64,000 bases of DNA from Calliphora vicina (taxonomy: Eukaryota; Arthropoda; Insecta; Diptera; Calliphoridae). Position numbers and translations under genes: made by a program. The stretch is from positions 1-64,000 of the forward strand of contig NW_027052602.1 in NCBI RefSeq assembly GCF_958450345.1, written 5' to 3'. Positions 38,701 through 49,970 of the stretch are shown here, one piece after another. Numbering within the stretch: position 1 is the first letter of the stretch; every line of letters begins with the position of its first letter. The notes under the pieces are model-generated. The model did no database searches. It saw nothing but the letters and a program-made list of their open reading frames with translations, and had not been told where the DNA came from.

Positions 38701-40850
38701 GGTATAACTTAAGTAGCTAGCATAAACAGTACCCGATATATATGCGGGTATATCGGACATTTTTCGAAAAATGTCCCAAAATTACCCCAGTTTTTAACGA
38801 CTTCATATAAATCGCAATTTTAAAAGGCCCAAAAAACCTAGGAAGCTAATTTTTTTATATTTGGATGTCATGAGATTGTAGCTTTCTAACAAGGTATAAC
38901 TTAAGTAGGTAGCATAAATGGTACCCGATATATATGCGGGTATATCGGACATTTTTCGAAAAATTTTACAAAATTACCCCAGTTTTTAACGACTTCATAT
39001 AAATTGCAATTAGCTAGGAAGCTAATTTTTTTTATATTTGGATTGCATGAGATTGTAGCTTTCTAACAAGGTATAACTTAACTAGCTAGCATAAACAGTA
39101 CCCGATATATATGCGGGTATATTGGACATTTTTCGAAAAATGTCCCAAAATTACCCCAGTTTTTAACGACTTCATATAAATCGCAATTTTAAAAGGCCCT
39201 AAAGAGGTAGGAAGCTAAATTTTCTATATTTGGATTGCATGAGATTGTAGCTTTCTAACAAGGTATAACTTAAGTAGCTAGCATAAATGGTACCCGATAT
39301 ATATGCGGGTATATCGGACATTTTTCGAAAAATTTTACAAAATTACCCAGTTTTTAACGACTTCATATAAATTGCAATTAGCTAGGAAGCTAATTTTTTT
39401 TATATTTGGATTGCATGAGATTGTAGCTTTCTAACAAGGTATAACTTAACTAGCTAGCATAAACAGTACCCGATATATATGCGGGTATATTGGACATTTT
39501 TCGAAAAATGTCCCAAAATTACCCCAGTTTTTAACGACTTCATATAAATCGCAATTTTAAAAGGCCCTAAAGAGGTAGGAAGCTAAATTTTTTTATCTTT
39601 GGATGCCATGAGATCGTAGCTTTCTAACAAGGTATAACTCAAGTAGCTAGCATAAATAGTACCCGATATATATGCGGGTATATCGGACATTTTTCGAAAA
39701 ATGTTACAAAATTTCCCCAGTTTTTAACGACTTCATATAAATCGCAATTCTGAAGGCCCCTAAACAGCTAGAAAGCTAAATTTTCTATATTTGGATTGCA
39801 TGAGATTGTAGCTTTCTAACAAGGTATAACTTAAGTAGCTAGCATAAATAGTACCCGATATATATGCGGGTATATCGGACATTTTTCGAAAAATGTTACA
39901 AAATTACCCCAGTTTTTAACGACTTCATATAAATCGCAATTTTAAAAGGCCCAAAAAAGCTAGGAAGCTAGATTTTTTATATTTGGATTGCACGAGATTG
40001 TAGCTTTCTAACAAGGTATAACTTAAGTAGCTAGGGTAAACAGTACCCGATATATATGCGGGTATATCGGACATTTTTCGAAAAATGTCCCAAAATTACC
40101 CCAGTTTTTAACGACTTCATATAAATCGCAATTCTAAAGGCCCCTAAACAGCTAGAAAGCTAATTTTTTTATATTTGGATTGCATGAGATTGTCGCTTTC
40201 TAACAAGGTATAACTTAAGTAGCTAGCATAAACAGTACCCGATATATATGCGGGTATATCGGACATTTTTCAAAAAATGTTACAAAATTACCCCAGTTTT
40301 TAACGACTTCATATAAATCGCAATTTTAAAAGGCCCAAAAAAGCTAGGAAGCTAAATTTTTTATATGTGGATTGCATGAGATTGTAGCTTTCTAACAAGG
40401 TATAACTTAAGTAGCTAGCATAAACAGTACCCGATATATATGCGGGTATATCGGACATTTTTCGAAAAATGTCCCAAAATTACCCCAGTTTTTAACGACT
40501 TCATATAAATCGCAATTTTAAAAGGCCCAAAAAACCTAGGAAGCTAATTTTTTTATATTTGGATGTCATGAGATTGTAGCTTTCTAACAAGGTATAACTT
40601 AAGTAGGTAGCATAAATGGTACCCGATATATATGCGGGTATATCGGACATTTTTCGAAAAGTTTTACAAAATTACCCCAGTTTTTAACGACTTCATATAA
40701 ATTGCAATTAGCTAGGAAGCTAATTTTTTTTATATTTGGATTGCATGAGATTGTAGCTTTCTAACAAGGTATAACTTAACTAGCTAGCATAAACAGTACC
40801 CGATATATATGCGGGTATATTGGACATTTTTCGAAAAATGTCCCAAAATT
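35755..40850. repeat. 1,698-bp higher-order repeat, three copies
   Basis: The rare variant TCGGACTTTTTTCG lies at 36,478 and 38,176, and its homologous position in the third copy is 39,874. TTGCACGAGATTG, AAAACCTAGGAAG and GTAGGTAGCATAAATGG also recur with the 1,698-bp spacing. About nine monomers make one unit. The copies are almost identical, which implies recent amplification. Confidence 0.84.
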
Positions 40851-41274
40851 ACCCCAGTTTTTAACGACTTCATATAAATCGCTATTTTAAAAGGCCCTAA
40901 AGAGGTAGGAAGCTAAATTTTTTTATATTTGGATGGCATGAGATCGTAGCTTTCTAACAAGGTATAACTTAAGTAGCTAGCATAAATAGTACCCGATATA
41001 TATGCGGGTATACCCCAGTTTTTAACGACTTCATATAAATCGCAATTTTAAAAGGCCCTAAAGAGCTAGAAAGCAAAATTTTTTTATATTTAAATGGCAT
41101 GAGATTGTAGCTTTCTAACAAGGTATAACTTTAGTAGCTAGCATAAATAGTACCCGATATATGTGCGGGTGTATCGGACATTTTTCGAAAAATGTCCCAA
41201 AATTACCAAAGTATTTAACGACTTCATATAAATCGCAATTCTAAAGGCCCCTAAAGTGCTAGGAAGCTAGTTTT

Positions 41275-41715
41275 TATACCTTTCACCATGAGTGGCAAGG
41301 GTATATATAAGTTTGTCATTCCGTTTGTAATTTCCACATTTTTCATTTGCGACCCCATAAAGTATATATATTCTGGATCGTTATAGATAGCGGAATCGAT
41401 ATAGCCATGTCCGTCTGTCCGTCTGTCCGTATGTGTGTTGAAATCAACTTTCCGAAGCCCCCAAATAACATACATACATGATTCATATATCAATGTCTCC
41501 GGAATTCTTCCGGCTCGGTTGTTATTTAAAATCGAGAAAATCGGTCCACAAATAGCTGAGATATAAGGAAAAAACCAGGACAACCTCGATTTTTTACCTA
41601 TTTTTGACCTATATCTGGATTACTAAGTCATTAATATAGACAATATGGATATCTAATGATAGATATTTCAAAGACCTTTGCATCGACGTATATAAGACCA
41701 TAGTAAGTTGGACCT
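41275..41715 (+). mobile_element. DINE-1-like copy B, 5' two-thirds
   Basis: Starts TATACC in a T run, then AAGGGTATATATAAG, the CCATAAAGTATATATATTC block, a short GTCC/GTCT tract (41,409-41,435) and the middle section ending GTAAGTTGGACCT. Homology to the other copies stops at 41,715; the AT-rich part and the 3' hairpin are missing here. It is of a subfamily with ATGAGTGGCAAGG near the 5' end, different from copies A and C. The 110-codon minus-strand frame over this stretch is the repeat read backwards. Confidence 0.75.
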
Positions 41716-41846
41716 GGACTGAGAAATAACCATAAAACCAAAACACAATGTAATTTGTTATTGTTTTCAATGATGTCATGCAAATATATGTATAATAACA
41801 AACAAATCTTTATTTGTATGTATGTGTTTTTTTTGTCAATCTTCAG

Positions 41847-42074
41847 CAATGCGAATTTATATACCAGGTGGTGTCGATTCTACAACAAGTACAACATTTA
41901 CAAAAACCACTTGCAATTTGTTTTTGTTTATGTGGTTTAAGATGTCAAAGTTTGCCTGTTGTTTTTGTTACTTTTACGTTTGTTGTAGCATTCGCCGCAA
42001 CAATCATAGGATAATTGACAGCTCAAACATCAAAACAACATTATCAACACCACCTGGTATATAAATTCGCCTTG
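41847..42074. mobile_element. MITE, copy 1
   Basis: 228 bp with inverted ends. Inside the outer CAATGCGAAT / ATTCGCCTTG the arms at 41,851-41,873 and 42,048-42,070 are perfect over 23 bp. The interior resembles copy 2, with shared stretches such as CAAAGTTTGCCTGTTGTTTTTG and CCGCAACAATCA, allowing small differences. No clear target duplication is visible, so the termini may be slightly off. Confidence 0.75.
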
Positions 42075-42765
42075 AGAGAGAGCTTTTTATAATGTGTTCT
42101 CAAAAGAGCAACTCTCTCACGCGTACACAGAACCAGTGTTGCTATATATCTTTTGAAGAAAACTTTTTATTTCTAAGTACATACTAAAATTACAAAATCC
42201 AATTCGTACATATATGTAATCAAACTGAGATAATTTATGTGAATTTAGTGCTGGAGACACTTTCAATATATTCAAATCAATCTCCCCATTTAGTGAATGA
42301 ATTTGGGGACTATCATTTTGAAATCATCGGTTCAACTTATTGATATCAATTTTCCAAAAAAACTTTTTTTTTAAAAAATAAAACTTTTTGCGTCTCAAAA
42401 ACCAAGGTGCATTTAATAAGGTGCCATCGGCAGCACAGCTGATTATAGAAATAGCACGCACAAATGTCAAACTACATATATAAAAAATATCCGCCCGTAC
42501 GCCCGTATGTCAAACTCTATATATAAAAAATAAGTGAATTCGCCTGTATTTATTTCAATTCGCCACTGCTGTCACCTTGTTAAATACGCCTTGTCAAAAA
42601 CCTTGCTAAAAAGGGAAAACTTGACATATGGTAACACTGCACAGAACACATATTGTGCAAAAACAACAACCACGTTGTTTGAGCACGTTGCTTTTGCGCT
42701 TATTTCATTTTTGTTGTTGTATGTTGCTATTGTCAACAAATAATTGAGCAACGCACCACTCCCAG

Positions 42766-42950
42766 CAAGGCGAATCTATAGAAGGTGACGACAGAACTAC
42801 AACATGTACAAAAACAACAAATCTTTTTGTTAAAAGATAGTCGAACTGTCAAAGTTGCCTGTTGTTGTTTTTGCTTTTGGGTTTGTTGTATTTTTCGCCA
42901 CAACAATCACAAGTGAATTGACAGTTCACTTGTCTAAACAATTCGCCTTG
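42766..42950. mobile_element. MITE, copy 2, with 8-bp target duplication
   Basis: 185 bp bounded by CAAGGCGAAT and ATTCGCCTTG. The flanks are ACTCCCAG (42,758-42,765) and ACTCCCAT (42,951-42,958), an 8-bp duplication with one mismatch. An 8-bp duplication is typical of hAT and P superfamily transposons; which one supplied the transposase cannot be told from this copy. It has no coding capacity. Confidence 0.72.
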
Positions 42951-43056
42951 ACTCCCATATTGTTATTCTATTTTTTTAGCCGTTTTTAAACATGAAAGTA
43001 AATAACAAACAATTCAGAAAAAGCTTTTTGTTCGATTGTTGTGTTTAATTCTTTTA

Positions 43057-43130
43057 ATACCCTTCATCTTAAGTGGCAAGGCTATATACATATGTATATG
43101 TAAGTTTGTCATTCCGTTTGCAATTTCTAT
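43057..43130 (+). mobile_element. DINE-1-like 5' end fragment, copy B2
   Basis: Starts AATACCCTTCATC, then AGTGGCAAGGCTATATAC and GTAAGTTTGTCATTCCGTTTG, clearly the same 5' end as copy B with small changes. Homology fades near 43,130. It may be the 5' part of the copy whose 3' half lies beyond satellite B at 57,205. Confidence 0.65.
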
Positions 43131-43370
43131 AAAATTTTATGAAATTTCAACAGATTATGTAAACGATTCTATATTGGATTTGCTGTTACGGTTCCATATG
43201 TGTTCTCCTATTTTAAGATTTACTTTTAATCTTATATACAGGGATGGAAAATTATATTTTTGTTCCGTATTAAAATAGTATTAAAAAATTACTTTCTTCA
43301 TCACCAGAGTACTTCAAATTTTAATATTACTGTAGCTTTATGTTGTAAACAGTCGTCTGTTATCAAAAAA
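43131..43370. other. Unassigned sequence between DINE-1-like fragment and satellite B
   Basis: 240 bp of AT-rich DNA with no repeat or gene that I recognise. Short open frames cross it but lack support. Confidence 0.5.
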
Positions 43371-45640
43371 TTGTCTATAGAAAGTGGTGTTGAATACGAG
43401 ATTTTCTATAGAAAATGCTGTTATAATAGACAAGATTTTTAAAGAAAATGCTGTTTTTCATACGATTTTCTATAGAAAATACTGTTATACACATGTCCAA
43501 AAAAAATAGTTATAGACAAGATTTTCTATAGAAAATTATTTTATTTTCTATAGAAAAATGTTACACTCAAGATTTTCAACAGAAAATATAGTTATACTTA
43601 AGATTTTCTACAGCAAATATTGTTATACACAAGATTGTTTATAGAAAATAGTGTTCTACGCAAGATTTTCTATAGAAAATATTGTTCTACACAAGATTTT
43701 CTATAGAAAATGTTGTTTTACACAAGATTTTCTATAGAAAATATTGTTCTACACAAGATTTTCTATAGAAAATGTTGTTCTACACAAGATTTTCTATAGA
43801 AAATGTTGTTCTACACAAGATTTTCTATAGAAAATGTTGTTCTACACAAGATTTTCTATAGAAAATGTTGTTCTACACAAGATTTTCTATAGAAAATGTT
43901 GTTCTACACAAAATTTTCTATAGAAAATGTTGTTCTACACAAGATTTTCTATAGAAAATGTTGTTCTACACAAGATTTTCTATAGAAAATGTTGTTCTAC
44001 ACAAGATTTTCTATAGAAAATGTTGTTCTACACAAGATTTTCTATAGAAAATGTTGTTCTACACAAGATTTTCTATAGAAAATGTTGTTCTACACAAGAT
44101 TTTCTATAGAAAATGTTGTTCTACACAAGATTTTCTATAGAAAATTTTGTTCTACACAAGATTTTCTATAGAAAATTTTGTTCTACACAAGATTTTCTAT
44201 AGAAAATTTTGTTCTACACAAGATTTTCTATAGAAAATGTTGTTCTACACAAGATTTTCTATAGAAAATGTTGTTCTACACAAGATTTTCTATAGAAAAT
44301 GTTGTTCTACACAAGATTTTCTATAGAAAATGTTGTTCTACACAAGATTTTCTATAGAAAATGTTGTTCTACACAAGATTTTCTATAGAAAATGTTGTTC
44401 TACACAAGATTTTCTATAGAAAATGTTGTTCTACACAAGATTTTCTATAGAAAATGTTGTTCTACACAAGATTTTCTATAGAAAATATTGTTCTACACAA
44501 GATTTTCTATAGAAAATATTGTTCTACACAAGATTTTCTATAGAAAATATTGTTCTAAACAAGATTTTCTATAGAAAATATTGTTCTACACAAGATTTTC
44601 TATAGAAAATATTGTTCTACACAAGATTTTCTATAGAAAATATTGTTCTACACAAGATTTTCTATAGAAAATATTGTTCTACACAAGATTTTCTATAGAA
44701 AATATTGTTCTACACAAGATTTTCTATAGAAAATATTGTTCTACACAAGATTTTCTATAGAAAATATTGTTCTACACAAGATTTTCTATAGAAAATATTG
44801 TTCTACACAAGATTTTCTATAGAAAATATTGTTCTACACAAGATTTTCTATAGAAAATATTGTTCTACACAAGATTTTCTATAGAAAATATTGTTCTACA
44901 CAAGATTTTCTATAGAAAATATTGTTCTACACAAGATTTTCTATAGAAAATATTGTTCTACACAAGATTTTCTATAGAAAATATTGTTCTACACAAGATT
45001 TTCTATAGAAAATATTGTTCTACACAAGATTTTCTATAGAAAATATTGTTCTACACAAGATTTTCTATAGAAAATATTGTTCTACACAAGATTTTCTATA
45101 GAAAATATTGTTCTACACAAGATTTTCTATAGAAAATATTGTTCTACACAAGATTTTCTATAGAAAATATTGTTCTACACAAGATTTTCTATAGAAAATA
45201 TTGTTCTACACAAGATTTTCTATAGAAAATATTGTTCTACACAAGATTTTCTATAGAAAATATTGTTCTACACAAGATTTTCTATAGAAAATATTGTTCT
45301 ACACAAGATTTTCTATAGAAAATATTGTTCTACACAAGATTTTCTATAGAAAATGTTGATCTACACAAGATTTTCTATAAAATGTCATACTCAAGATTTT
45401 CTACAGAAAATATTTTCTATAGAAAATATTGTTCTACACAAGATTTTCTATAGAAAATATTGTTCTACACAAGATTTTCTATAGAAAATATTGTTCTACT
45501 CAAGATTTTCTATAGAAAATATTGTTCTACACAAGATTTTCTATAGAAAATATTGTTCTACACAAGATTTTATATAGAAAATGTTGTTCTACACAAGATT
45601 TTCTATAGAAAATATTGTTCTACACAAGATTTTCTATAGA

Positions 45641-48600
45641 AAATATCGTCATACACATGATTTTCTATAGAAAATATTGTTATACTCAAGATTTTCTACA
45701 GAAAATATTTTCTATAGAAAATATTGTTCTACACAAGATTTTCTATACAAAATATTGTTCTACACAAAATTTTATATAGAAAATGTTGTTCTACACAAGA
45801 TTTTCTATACAAAATATAGTTCTACACAAGATTTTCTATAGAAAATATAGTTCTACACAAGATTTTCTATAGAAAATATTGTTCTACACAAGATTTTCTA
45901 TAGAAAATATTGTTCTACACAAGATTTTCTATAGAAAATATTGTTCTACACAAGATTTTCTATAGAAAATATTGTTCTACACAAGATTTTCTATAGAAAA
46001 TATTGTTCTACACAAGATTTTCTATAGAAAATATTGTTCTACACAAGATTTTCTATAGAAAATATTGTTCTACACAAGATTTTCTATAGAAAATATTGTT
46101 CTACACAAGATTTTCTATAGAAAATATTGTTCTACACAAGATTTTCTATAGAAAATATTGTTCTACACAAGATTTTCTATAGAAAATATTGTTCTACACA
46201 AGATTTTCTATAGAAAATATTGTTCTACACAAGATTTTCTATAGAAAATATTGTTCTACACAAGATTTTCTATAGAAAATATTGTTCTACACAAGATTTT
46301 CTATACAAAATATTGTTCTACACAAGATTTTCTATACAAAATATTGTTCTACACAAGATTTTCTATACAAAATATTATTTTACACAAGATTTTCTATAGA
46401 AAATATTGTTCTACACAAGATTTTCTATAGAAAATGTTGATCTACACAACATTTTCTATAGAAAATGTTGATCTACACAACATTTTCTATAGAAAATGTT
46501 GATCTACACAACATTTTCTATAGAAAATGTTGATCTACACAAGATTTTCTATAGAAAATGTTGATCTACACAAGATCTTCTATAGAAAATGTCGTCATAC
46601 ACAAGATTTTCTATAGAAAATATTGTTATACTCAAGATTTTCTATAGAAAATATTGTTATACTCAAGATTTTCTACAGCAAATATTGTTATACAAAAGAT
46701 TGTTTATAGAAAATATTGTTCTACGCAAGATTTTCTATAGAAAATATTGTTCTACACAGGATTTTCTATAGAAAATATTGTTCTACACAAGATTTTCTAT
46801 AGAAAATGTTGATCTACACAAGATTTTCTATAGAAAATGTTTTATCTACACAAGATTTTCTATAGAAAATGTCGTCATACACAAGATTTTCTATAGAAAA
46901 TATTGTTCTACACAAGATTTTCTATAGAAAATATTGTCATACACATGATTTTCTATAGAAAATATTGTTATACTCAAGATTTTCTACGGAAAATATTTTC
47001 TATAGAAAATATTGTTCTACACAAGATTTTCTATACAAAATATTGTTCTACACAAGATTTTATATAGAAAATGTTGTTCTACACAAGATTTTCTATAGAA
47101 AATATCGTCATACACTAGATTTTGTTCTACACAAGATTTTCTATAGAAAATATTGTTCTACACAAGATTTTCTATAGAAAATATTGTTCTACACAAGTTT
47201 TTCTATAGAAAATATTTTCTATAGAAAATCTAGTGTATGACGACATTTTCTATAGAAAATCTTGTGTAGAACAATATTTTCTATATTGTTCTACACAAGA
47301 TTTTCTATAGAAAATATTGTTCTACACAAGATTTTCTATAGAAAATATTGTTCTACACAAGATTTTCTATAGAAAATATTGTTCTACACAAGATTTTCTA
47401 TAGAAAATATTGTTCTACACAAGATTTTCTATAGAAAATATTGTTCTACACAAGATTTTCTATAGAAAATGTTGATCTACACAAGATTTTCTATAAAATG
47501 TCATACTCAAGATTTTCTACAGAAAATATTTTCTATAGAAAATATTGTTCTACACAAGATTTTCTATAGAAAATATTGTTCTACACAAGATTTTCTATAG
47601 AAAATGTTGATCTACACAAGATTTTCTATAAAATGTCATACTCAAGATTTTCTACAGAAAATATTTTCTATAGAAAATATTGTTCTACACAAGATTTTCT
47701 ATAGAAAATATTGTTCTACACAAGATTTTCTATAGAAAATATTGTTCTACTCAAGATTTTCTATAGAAAATATTGTTCTACACAAGATTTTCTATAGAAA
47801 ATATTGTTCTACACAAGATTTTCCATAGAAAATATCGTCATACACAAGATTTTCTATAGAAAATATTGTTATACTAAAGATTTTCTATAGAAAATATTGT
47901 TATACTAAAGATTTTCTACAGAAAATATTGTTATACTCAAGATTTTCTACAGAAAATATTGTTATACTCAAGATTTTCTACAGAAAATATTGTTCTACAC
48001 AAGATTTTCTAAAGAAAATATTGTTCTACACAAGATTTTCTATAAAAATATTGTTCTACACAAGATTTTCTATAGAAAATATCGTCATACACTAGATTTT
48101 CTATAGAAAATATTGTTCTACACAAGATTTTCTATAGAAAATATTGTTCTACACAAGATTTTCTATAGAAAATATTGTTCTACACAAGATTTTCTATAGA
48201 AAATATCGTCATACACATGATTTTCTATAGAAAATATTGTTATACTCAAGATTTTCTACAGAAAATATTTTCTATAGAAAATATTGTTCTACACAAGATT
48301 TTCTATACAAAATATTGTTCTACACAAAATTTTATATAGAAAATGTTGTTCTACACAAGATTTTCTATACAAAATATAGTTCTACACAAGATTTTCTATA
48401 GAAAATATTGTTCTACACAAGATTTTCTATAGAAAATATTGTTCTACACAAGATTTTCTATAGAAAATATTGTTCTACACAAGATTTTCTATAGAAAATA
48501 TTGTTCTACACAAGATTTTCTATAGAAAATATTGTTCTACACAAGATTTTCTATAGAAAATATTGTTCTACACAAGATTTTCTATAGAAAATATTGTTCT

Positions 48601-49860
48601 ACACAAGATTTTCTATAGAAAATATTGTTCAACACAAGATTTTCTATAGAAAATATTGTTCTACACAAGATTTTCTATAGAAAATATTGTTCTACACAAG
48701 ATTTTCTATAGAAAATATTGTTCTACACAAGATTTTCTATAGAAAATATTGTTCTACACAAGATTTTCTATAGAAAATATTGTTCTACACAAGATTTTCT
48801 ATAGAAAATATTGTTCTACACAAGATTTTCTATAGAAAATATTGTTCTACACAAGATTTTCTATACAAAATATTGTTCTACACAAGATTTTCTATACAAA
48901 ATATTGTTCTACACAAGATTTTCTATACAAAATATTATTTTACACAAGATTTTCTATAGAAAATATTGTTCTACACAAGATTTTCTATAGAAAATGTTGA
49001 TCTACACAACATTTTCTATAGAAAATGTTGATCTACACAACATTTTCTATAGAAAATGTTGATCTACACAACATTTTCTATAGAAAATGTTGATCTACAC
49101 AAGATTTTCTATAGAAAATGTTGATCTACACAAGATTTTCTATAGAAAATGTTGATCTACACAAGATCTTCTATAGAAAATGTCGTCATACACAAGATTT
49201 TCTATAGAAAATATTGTTATACTCAAGATTTTCTATAGAAAATATTGTTATACTCAAGATTTTCTACAGCAAATATTGTTATACAAAAGATTGTTTATAG
49301 AAAATATTGTTCTACGCAAGATTTTCTATAGAAAATATTGTTCTACACAGGATTTTCTATAGAAAATATTGTTCTACACAAGATTTTCTATAGAAAATGT
49401 TGATCTACACAAGATTTTCTATAGAAAATGTTTTATCTACACAAGATTTTCTATAGAAAATGTCGTCATACACAAGATTTTCTATAGAAAATATTGTTCT
49501 ACACAAGATTTTCTATAGAAAATATTGTCATACACATGATTTTCTATAGAAAATATTGTTATACTCAAGATTTTCTACGGAAAATATTTTCTATAGAAAA
49601 TATTGTTCTACACAAGATTTTCTATACAAAATATTGTTCTACACAAGATTTTATATAGAAAATGTTGTTCTACACAAGATTTTCTATAGAAAATATCGTC
49701 ATACACTAGATTTTGTTCTACACAAGATTTTCTATAGAAAATATTGTTCTACACAAGATTTTCTATAGAAAATATTGTTCTACACAAGTTTTTCTATAGA
49801 AAATATTTTCTATAGAAAATCTAGTGTATGACGACATTTTCTATAGAAAATCTTGTGTAG
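45641..49860. repeat. Segmental duplication within satellite B, offset about 2.56-2.59 kb
   Basis: The ordered variant series at 45,641-47,270 reappears at 48,201-49,860. The offset is 2,560 bp at the left (the CGTCATACACATGA unit at 45,648 and 48,208) and 2,591 bp further right (for example 46,589 against 49,180), so one 31-bp unit was gained. Both copies include the same inverted units near their right end. Confidence 0.85.
47213..47284 (-). repeat. Inverted satellite B units, copy 1
   Basis: Two units are in the opposite orientation: CTAGTGTATGACGAC and CTTGTGTAGAACAATA, the reverse complements of GTCGTCATACACTAG and TATTGTTCTACACAAG. The switch on the left side falls in a TTTTCTATAGAAAA palindrome. 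Confidence 0.88.
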
Positions 49861-49970
49861 AACAATATTTTCTATAGAAAATCTTGTGTAGAACAATATT
49901 TTCTATAGAAAATCTTGTGTAGAACAATATTTTCTATAGAAAATCTTGTGTAGAACAATATTTTCTATAG
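49805..49970 (-). repeat. Inverted satellite B units, copy 2
   Basis: Five consecutive inverted units, one of the GTCGTC type and four standard. Orientation returns to normal in the palindrome at 49,961-49,974, which is thereby the centre of a 78-bp perfect palindrome (49,929-50,006). Confidence 0.9.

Larger units (their letters stand above)
28705..41274. repeat. Satellite A, block II
   Basis: Roughly 67 more monomers in the same orientation as block I. Up to about 29,800 they match block I closely, as expected because the retrotransposon splits one array. Beyond that most monomers belong to other variants, with AATTTTAAAAGGCCC in place of AATTCTAAAGGCCCC, GAAAAATTTTAC or GAAAAATGTTAC in place of GAAAAATGTCCC, and ATGCCATGAGATCG. 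The last two monomers before 41,274 are the most diverged (TATATTTAAATGGC, GCGGGTGTATCGG, one with the palindrome deleted at 41,010). No gene is seen. Confidence 0.96.
41716..43056. other. Low-copy AT-rich stretch without a recognisable gene
   Basis: Not part of either satellite. It contains two related MITEs, a small hairpin (GAGAGAGAG at 42,074 facing CTCTCTC at 42,112), and a local direct repeat around ATGTCAAACT (42,464 and 42,507). Several overlapping short open frames exist in different phases; none has a domain, codon bias or splice pattern that I could defend. It may be captured or flanking chromosomal DNA. Confidence 0.6.

Noticed and set aside
41755..43442. Small overlapping frames in the low-copy stretch
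   Set aside because: Several overlap each other in different phases, cross MITE ends, and have no recognisable domain.
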